A program made the translations under genes and the position numbers. This document shows, piece by piece, positions 7,560-11,576 of a DNA stretch of 11,576 nt. The DNA lies in NCBI GenBank assembly GCA_946221045.1, contig CAMIIY010000029.1:1-11576 (forward strand). The letters are read 5' to 3'. The stretch is from an uncultured Oceanospirillaceae bacterium. GTDB taxonomy: Bacteria > Pseudomonadota > Gammaproteobacteria > Pseudomonadales > Balneatricaceae. Under the pieces are notes generated by a model. That model was not told where the DNA came from and searched no databases. It saw only the letters and a program-made list of their open reading frames with translations. How positions within the stretch are numbered: the first letter of the stretch is position 1; every line of letters begins with the position of its first letter.

Positions 7560-8957
7560 TCAGTCTGTCTCGGCACTCTTACCCGAGCCCAGCTTTTCGG
7601 ACAGCTCCGACAATTCAGACATCAGGTCTTCTTCCCGTGCACTGACGGCAAACTGATCCACCATCAGCTTCTGTACCTCAAGCATATTATGCATGTACTC
7701 TTTCAGGCTAACCGATTCTGACTGCATAAAATTACCTTTAGCATTTACACCGGAAACCTGAGTATTGCCCAGCAACACAGGGCCAAAACCGATCAGTCGA
7801 TTTAGCCGCACTGCTGTAGCGCCCAGATCTTTACCACCGGTCTGCAGGGACAGAGCAAAGCCTTTCAGTTCACCCCAGTGTTTTACATAGTTGCGGAACA
7901 ACTTGCTGGCGTTGCCATTGGTTTCAATCACCAGATTCAGTTTCTCAAGGTCCTGGTAAACTTCACCCGCATACTTGAAGACCGCTTCAGCAATGACTTT
8001 TTCCCAGTTGCTGGCGATGATCTGCGCGTAACCTTTCAGCTCGGCAAGCTGTTCAGCTGTCAGAGCCTGTGCCTGAGTTTCAGTAATCAGCTGACGACCA
8101 TCCATAAACGCCTGGACAATCGTATGCAAATACTGTGTTTTGCCGCTGCGGTCAGAGCCCGCTGCATAAACGGCATGGGCATACGCCATCTCGTTATAGA
8201 GTGATACCTTGCCATCACCATTGGCATCCGCCCACTGCAGCGCTTCAGGTTTCTGCTTGCCAATCGCATAGACCTGATCAGCGGTCAGGCTCAGAGTATT
8301 GGCCGGCGCACCGAAGTAACCAAAAGCCTCATCCCAAATATGCTCTTTGCCTGTGTAGGCAACACCCTTTTTGTACGGTGCATTATTTGGCTTAACATCG
8401 GCTGCGAGTTTTTTATCCAGATAATTCGCAACAGCCTGATGATAAAAAACCGCACCCATCGTGAACTTGGATACCAGTTGGGCATAGTCATAACCATTCA
8501 GACGATCATAACCGTCAGGAGTACTGGCTGCTTTTTCCAGCATGACACGCAGTACTTCATCGCCGGTAAGGTTGCCGGGCCAGCCCGTAACCAGGCCCTT
8601 ATAAGCCTTATCCGTCAAATTGGTGACGGAAAGTTGGTCCACCTTGGTTTCCAGCAGCGGAAAACCTTCTTTGCTTTTAGGCGAGATAATTTCCAGACCT
8701 TTTTTTCCACCCGCGTAATAATCCATCATCAGAGCTTCCAGCGGCTTAGCGTTGCTGCCATCTCCGCTCTGCGCCAGGGTTTTCAATGAAGTATGTAAAA
8801 CCTGTCGTGCAGACTGCCCTTTGTACGATACAGAGCTGGTTGCATCGCCCGTATAGTTTTTCAGCGTGATAGGAAAATCTGCATAGGAATCGGCAGCCAG
8901 AACCTGGCTTGAGGCCAGGCTGACCATAACGGCAGCTGAAAGAATCGACAGTTTCAC
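7560..8957 (-). CDS. Exported DUF4856 family protein with EF-hand-like loop
   Basis: 465 residues from a GTG at 8957 with AAGG nine bases upstream; no nearby in-frame ATG upstream. Residues 1-21 are a Sec signal peptide (hydrophobic LSILSAAVMVSLASS, cleavage around VLA-ADS), with no lipobox, so a soluble periplasmic protein is expected. Features I associate with DUF4856 are YTGKEHIWDEAFGYFGAP (201-218), preceded by a helical region with GAVFYHQAVANYL (168-180), and followed by the acidic loop DANGDGKVSLYNE (244-256), which resembles an EF-hand. The C-terminal half is helical and charged. In Bacteroidetes this family is, to my recollection, found near imelysin and TonB-receptor genes, which fits an iron role; no biochemical activity is established. 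It leads a two-gene unit with the hydroxylase-family gene and has a strong Fur box upstream. Family assignment is from memory of conserved motifs. Confidence 0.75.
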   Translation of the reverse strand: MKLSILSAAVMVSLASSQVLAADSYADFPITLKNYTGDATSSVSYKGQSARQVLHTSLKTLAQSGDGSNAKPLEALMMDYYAGGKKGLEIISPKSKEGFPLLETKVDQLSVTNLTDKAYKGLVTGWPGNLTGDEVLRVMLEKAASTPDGYDRLNGYDYAQLVSKFTMGAVFYHQAVANYLDKKLAADVKPNNAPYKKGVAYTGKEHIWDEAFGYFGAPANTLSLTADQVYAIGKQKPEALQWADANGDGKVSLYNEMAYAHAVYAAGSDRSGKTQYLHTIVQAFMDGRQLITETQAQALTAEQLAELKGYAQIIASNWEKVIAEAVFKYAGEVYQDLEKLNLVIETNGNASKLFRNYVKHWGELKGFALSLQTGGKDLGATAVRLNRLIGFGPVLLGNTQVSGVNAKGNFMQSESVSLKEYMHNMLEVQKLMVDQFAVSAREEDLMSELSELSEKLGSGKSAETD

Positions 8958-9039
8958 AATAGGTAACCTTTTTTTGACGGTATTAAGAGGTGCCTAAGTC
9001 AAGGCAACGTGGCCGAAATATAACATCCCACAAAACCAA

Positions 9040-9045
9040 ATACTA
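9040..9045 (-). promoter_or_regulatory. Candidate -10 element of the DUF4856 promoter
   Basis: TAGTAT on the minus strand (4 of 6 to consensus) directly beside the Fur box, the same arrangement as at fbpA. No good -35 is present, so the promoter may need an activator. An alternative -10, TATATT, is at 9022-9017. Confidence 0.35.
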
Positions 9046-9063
9046 CTGATAAACATTATCATT
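9045..9063. promoter_or_regulatory. Fur box upstream of the DUF4856 gene
   Basis: ACTGATAAACATTATCATT. The core at 9047-9061 matches TGATAAT-n-ATTATCA at 13 of 14 positions, better than the fbpA site. It lies about 90 bases upstream of the DUF4856 start and about 80 upstream of rsmE. Its closeness to the minus-strand -10 suggests control of the DUF4856 unit rather than rsmE. Confidence 0.88.
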
Positions 9064-9077
9064 TAGATATAGATCAA
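9064..9077. promoter_or_regulatory. FNR/Anr-like site next to the Fur box
   Basis: On the minus strand TTGAT-CTAT-ATCTA matches the FNR/Anr consensus TTGATnnnnATCAA at 9 of 10 defined positions. Its centre is about 38 bases upstream of the start site expected from the TAGTAT -10, near the class II activator position. Chance occurrence in AT-rich DNA is possible. Confidence 0.45.
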
Positions 9078-9089
9078 TATTCATTGTTT

Positions 9090-9117
9090 TTTACCCCCCA
9101 TTTAAGCGTGGTAAAAT
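9090..9117 (+). promoter_or_regulatory. Possible sigma70 promoter for rsmE
   Basis: TTTACC (9090-9095) and TAAAAT (9112-9117, 5 of 6) with a 16-bp spacer, giving a leader of about 20 bases before the ATG at 9146. Confidence 0.45.
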
Positions 9118-9145
9118 CACAATTCACCTTTTGCAGACAACCACC

Positions 9146-9868
9146 ATGAATCTGATTCTGCTCTTTGCAACCGACTTTGGCCCTGACGGTTACCAGCCCA
9201 ATGCAGAGGTCATTCTGAATGACCGGCGTTTTCAGCATATCGCTCAAATACAAAAGCCAGCCCCGGGTGATCAGCTTAAAGTCGGATTACTGAATGGCAA
9301 TAAAGGCCACGCCACCGTTACCACCATAAGCGATAGCGCAATCACGCTCTGCGTGTGTCTCGACAGCCCCGCTCCGTCACCTCTGCCCGTGACTCTGATC
9401 ATGGCGCTGCCAAGGCCCAAAATGCTGAAGCGCATTCTGCAAACAGCCTCCAGCATGGGTGTAAAGAAGATCTATCTGATCAACGCCTACCGTGTGGATA
9501 AAAGTTACTGGAGCACACCCATACTGAAGGCGGTCGATGAACAATTGCTGTTGGGGCTCGAACAGGCCGGCGATACCCTGATGCCAACCATTGAGCTGCG
9601 TAAACGCTTCAAACCCTTTGTCGAAGATGAGCTGCCTGCTCTCACCAAAAACACCCGGGGATTAGTGGCCCACCCCTACCATGCCATAGCCTGTCCACAC
9701 GCAGAGTGTTGCCCGACAACCCTGGCAATTGGCCCTGAAGGGGGCTTTATTCCCTACGAGATTGAAAAACTCAACGAAGCCGGTTTACAGACTGTGCATT
9801 TGGGCGAGCGGATTTTAAGAGTCGAAACGGCTTTACCCGTATTGCTATCGAAGCTGTTTCCCGTTTAG
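9146..9868 (+). CDS. rsmE: RsmE-family 16S rRNA (uracil-1498-N3)-methyltransferase
   Basis: Expected to methylate N3 of U1498 in 16S rRNA using S-adenosylmethionine; cytoplasmic. 240 residues, normal for the family. The SPOUT-knot signatures at the C-terminus are clear: IGPEGGF (195-201) and LGERILRVETA (219-229). The middle segment PRPKMLKRILQTASSMGVKKIYL matches the family's helix before the knot, but is diverged from the usual K-x-x-(K/R)-M/L-x-x-x-x-x-K-A-T-E-L-G pattern, and the N-terminal PUA-like part is also unusual (HIAQIQKPAPGDQLKVGLLN instead of the common HL-x-x-VLR-x-x-x-G). It may therefore be a second, specialised RsmE paralogue. The ATG at 9146 is taken rather than the TTG five codons earlier because family proteins begin about there; neither has a clear ribosome site. 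It converges with ampD, stop codons overlapping. Confidence 0.85.
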   Translation: MNLILLFATDFGPDGYQPNAEVILNDRRFQHIAQIQKPAPGDQLKVGLLNGNKGHATVTTISDSAITLCVCLDSPAPSPLPVTLIMALPRPKMLKRILQTASSMGVKKIYLINAYRVDKSYWSTPILKAVDEQLLLGLEQAGDTLMPTIELRKRFKPFVEDELPALTKNTRGLVAHPYHAIACPHAECCPTTLAIGPEGGFIPYEIEKLNEAGLQTVHLGERILRVETALPVLLSKLFPV

Positions 9869-10422
9869 GAAAACTGCTGCAGTCTTTGCCGAAAAAAAGT
9901 CCAGTCAAACGCAGGTCCGGGATCCGTTTTTCGACCGGGGGCAATATCTGAGTGCCCGGTAATCCGCTCAGGCGTTATTCGCGGGTATTGCTGCAGCAGG
10001 CTTTGGGTGACGGCGCAAAGCACCTCATATTGCTCAGATGTATAGGGGATATCATCACTGCCTTCGAGCTCGATTCCAATTGAGAAATCATTACAGTTAT
10101 CCCGTTCAGCAAACCGGGAAACCCCTGCATGCCAGGCTCTTTTAGTAAACGGCACAAACTGGATCAGATGCCCGGAACGCTCAATCAACAGATGAGCTGA
10201 TACCTTTAAATCAGCAATTTCAGCAAAATAGGGGTGAGCCTCAGAGGACAGTCTGTTGGTGAAGAATTGCTGTACATATCCGCCACCAAACTGCCCCGGT
10301 GGCAGGCTGATATTATGAATAACAAGCAGCGAAATATCGTTTACATCCGGTCGTTCACCCGCATTAGGAGAGCAAATTCGTTCCGTATGTTCCAACCAAC
10401 CTTCACTACAGATTTGAGGCAT
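9865..10422 (-). CDS. ampD: 1,6-anhydro-N-acetylmuramyl-L-alanine amidase (AmpD)
   Basis: Cytoplasmic zinc amidase that removes the peptide from 1,6-anhydroMurNAc-peptides during cell-wall recycling. In species with ampR/ampC its loss raises beta-lactamase expression. 185 residues, the usual size, without a signal peptide, which separates it from periplasmic AmiD-type enzymes. Zinc ligands by family alignment are His36 (VIHNIS), His157 (TGHSDI) and Asp167 (KTDPGP); the catalytic Glu118 lies in GIELEG and Lys165 completes the site. Also typical are [10 protein letters not shown] (75-84) and RAWHAG (95-100). The start at 10422 has GGA six bases upstream. It is divergent from nadC (79 bases between starts) and convergent with rsmE, sharing bases 9865-9868. 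Confidence 0.95.
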   Translation of the reverse strand: MPQICSEGWLEHTERICSPNAGERPDVNDISLLVIHNISLPPGQFGGGYVQQFFTNRLSSEAHPYFAEIADLKVSAHLLIERSGHLIQFVPFTKRAWHAGVSRFAERDNCNDFSIGIELEGSDDIPYTSEQYEVLCAVTQSLLQQYPRITPERITGHSDIAPGRKTDPGPAFDWTFFRQRLQQFS

Positions 10423-10454
10423 TTTTTGTCCGTCACATTTAGCTAGAATGCCGG

Positions 10455-10462
10455 ATTATAGT
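10455..10462. promoter_or_regulatory. Shared, near-symmetric -10 region of the divergent ampD and nadC promoters
   Basis: ATTATAGT contains a perfect TATAAT on the minus strand (10460-10455, facing ampD) and TATAGT on the plus strand (10457-10462, facing nadC). Leaders of about 25-35 bases would result. No strong -35 is visible on either side. Confidence 0.5.
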
Positions 10463-10501
10463 AACATAGCGCCCAACTCACCGAATAACTCAGGATTGAT
10501 C

Positions 10502-11347
10502 ATGCTGACCCGTGCTGCCTTGCTAACCGATATACCTTCCGCCGTTGCTCGATTTTTAGAGGAAGATATCCGCAACGGAGATATCACAGCTCAGCTTATT
10601 CCTGAAGAAACCCAGGCAACAGCACGCATCATCAGCCGACAGCAAGCTGTCATTTGCGGTGTCGACTGGGTTACTGAAGTTTTCCGCCAGGTGGATCCCA
10701 CCATTGAGCTGGCATGGCAGGTAGATGACGGTGATCAGGTACAGCGCGATCAGATTCTGTTTCTGGCCAAAGGATCGGCACGCAATCTGCTCACAGCAGA
10801 GCGCACCGCATTGAATATCCTGCAAACACTGTCCGGCACTGCAACCACCAGTCAGAAGTACGCAGACCGGGTTAAATCCACAACGGTTAAGCTGCTCGAC
10901 ACCCGAAAAACCCTGCCTGGTCTGCGATTGGCACAAAAATACGCTGTCACCTGCGGCGGCTGCTATAACCACCGTATTGGCCTGTATGATGCCTTTCTGA
11001 TCAAAGAAAACCACATCATGGCCTGTGGTGGCATTATCAATGCCGTGCAGACCGCCAAACAAAACGAACCCGGCAAACCGGTAGAAGTGGAAGTGGAGTC
11101 CCTCAACGAGCTCACTTTAGCGTTAGACGCCGGTGCAGATATTGTGATGCTGGATAATTTCTCCCTGAAAGAGATGCGACAAGCAGTCAGCATGACAGAG
11201 GGGCGGGCCAAGCTGGAAGCCTCTGGCGGTATTACCGATGCAACCCTGCTACCCATCGCAGAAACAGGGGTAGACTACATCTCTATCGGATCACTGACCA
11301 AACACTGTGAGGCTGTTGATCTTTCGATGCGCCTGATTCAGGAGTAA
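10502..11347 (+). CDS. nadC: Nicotinate-nucleotide pyrophosphorylase, carboxylating (quinolinate phosphoribosyltransferase, NadC)
   Basis: Converts quinolinate and PRPP to nicotinate mononucleotide, CO2 and pyrophosphate, the third step of de novo NAD synthesis from aspartate; cytoplasmic. 281 residues from the ATG at 10502, which has AGGA six bases upstream; an ATG 18 codons earlier has no ribosome site and would lie in the -10 region. Motifs in order: EDIRNGDIT (21-29), [14 protein letters not shown] (99-112, with Arg101), [11 protein letters not shown] (132-142, Arg135), [12 protein letters not shown] (152-163, His157 and Arg158), IKENHI (167-172, Lys168), VEVEVES (194-200), IVMLDNF (214-220), ASGGI (240-244) and [10 protein letters not shown] (259-268). 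All substrate-binding residues expected for the family appear intact. Followed by a strong terminator. Confidence 0.96.
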   Translation: MLTRAALLTDIPSAVARFLEEDIRNGDITAQLIPEETQATARIISRQQAVICGVDWVTEVFRQVDPTIELAWQVDDGDQVQRDQILFLAKGSARNLLTAERTALNILQTLSGTATTSQKYADRVKSTTVKLLDTRKTLPGLRLAQKYAVTCGGCYNHRIGLYDAFLIKENHIMACGGIINAVQTAKQNEPGKPVEVEVESLNELTLALDAGADIVMLDNFSLKEMRQAVSMTEGRAKLEASGGITDATLLPIAETGVDYISIGSLTKHCEAVDLSMRLIQE

Positions 11348-11416
11348 ATCGGAGCCTGACCCTGCAGACATATAATACCTGATTGGAGCAAAGAATAAGC
11401 TGTTGCCTGAGATCAC

Positions 11417-11444
11417 CACGCAGGCAAGCTCTCTGCGTGTTTTT
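11417..11444 (+). terminator. Rho-independent terminator downstream of nadC
   Basis: CACGCAG (11417-11423) pairs with CTGCGTG (11433-11439) around a 9-base loop, followed by TTTTT. It ends just before the stop codon of the converging gene. A competing hairpin, TTGCCTG (11403-11409) with CAGGCAA (11421-11427), overlaps its 5' arm. Confidence 0.8.
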
Positions 11445-11445
11445 G

Positions 11446-11576
11446 TCACTGACAAGAGTTGCCGGCTAACTTCACCCAGTCCTGATCCTGCTGAATTTTC
11501 AGCACATCATAGATCTCTACAGCCGTCGTGGTAATACCCTGCTCTCGCAGCACACGACAGGCAATATCTGCCGCCG
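11446..11576 (-). CDS. C-terminal end of an unidentified protein (5' end outside window)
   Basis: An open frame enters from the right edge and ends at a TGA at 11448-11446. The 42 visible residues run from AADIACRVLREQGITTTAVE through IYDVLKIQQDQDWVKLAGNS to CQ. They suggest two helices with a Gly turn; I do not recognise the family. It is the only minus-strand frame open across this end, the other two stopping within about 75 bases, and it stops right beside the nadC terminator, which is what a converging gene would do. Function unknown. Confidence 0.6.
   Translation of the reverse strand, partial: AADIACRVLREQGITTTAVEIYDVLKIQQDQDWVKLAGNSCQ

Noticed and set aside
8340..8789. 149-codon plus-strand open frame opposite the DUF4856 gene
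   Set aside because: Antisense to a gene with a signal peptide and family motifs; no ribosome site or known domain.
9071..9085. A second Fur box next to the first
   Set aside because: ATAGATCAATATTCA matches the 7-1-7 motif at only 7 of 14 positions.
10556..11062. 168-codon open frame on the minus strand opposite nadC
   Set aside because: Shadow of nadC; Cys/Gly-rich composition reflects the complementary strand of the coding sequence.
1..11576. CRISPR array, tRNA, insertion sequence or phage remnant
   Set aside because: No regularly spaced repeats, cloverleaf, transposase-like frame or terminal repeats were seen on either strand.

Overview
The window looks like chromosome from a marine, Oceanospirillales-like gammaproteobacterium. 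The evidence is the ampD/nadC neighbourhood, a PhaB-type acetoacetyl-CoA reductase, an FbpABC ferric transporter with good Fur boxes, a DUF349 coiled-coil protein, and even base composition throughout. The lineage is an inference from protein character, not a database result. No mobile element, CRISPR array, tRNA or rRNA was seen.

Layout: (1) Bases 2-1516, plus strand: the C-terminal part of a DUF349 protein, ending at a strong hairpin terminator that also serves the converging phaB. (2) Bases 1562-9063, minus strand: a run of six genes read from right to left. A Fur box at 9045-9063, with an FNR/Anr-like half-overlap beside it, precedes a secreted DUF4856 protein and a membrane fatty-acid-hydroxylase/sterol-desaturase family protein. 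A second Fur box at 6513-6531 lies across the stop codon of the latter and drives fbpA, fbpB and fbpC (ferric-iron binding protein, permease, ATPase), with a hairpin terminator/attenuator between fbpA and fbpB. phaB follows after a weak terminator. (3) Bases 9146-9868, plus strand: a divergent RsmE-family rRNA methyltransferase, converging with ampD (minus strand) so that the two stop codons overlap. (4) ampD and nadC are divergent and share a nearly symmetric -10 region. nadC ends at a strong terminator, followed by the C-terminal tail of an unidentified minus-strand gene cut by the window edge.

How the genes work together: the central block looks like an iron-starvation locus. FbpA would capture Fe3+ in the periplasm and hand it to FbpB, with FbpC providing ATP. 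The DUF4856 protein is predicted to be exported and the hydroxylase-family protein sits in the membrane. Both are placed under the same kind of Fur control, which makes them candidates for an undescribed accessory step in iron acquisition or in membrane adaptation to iron limitation. The remaining genes are housekeeping: rRNA modification, cell-wall recycling, NAD synthesis and polyhydroxyalkanoate precursor supply.
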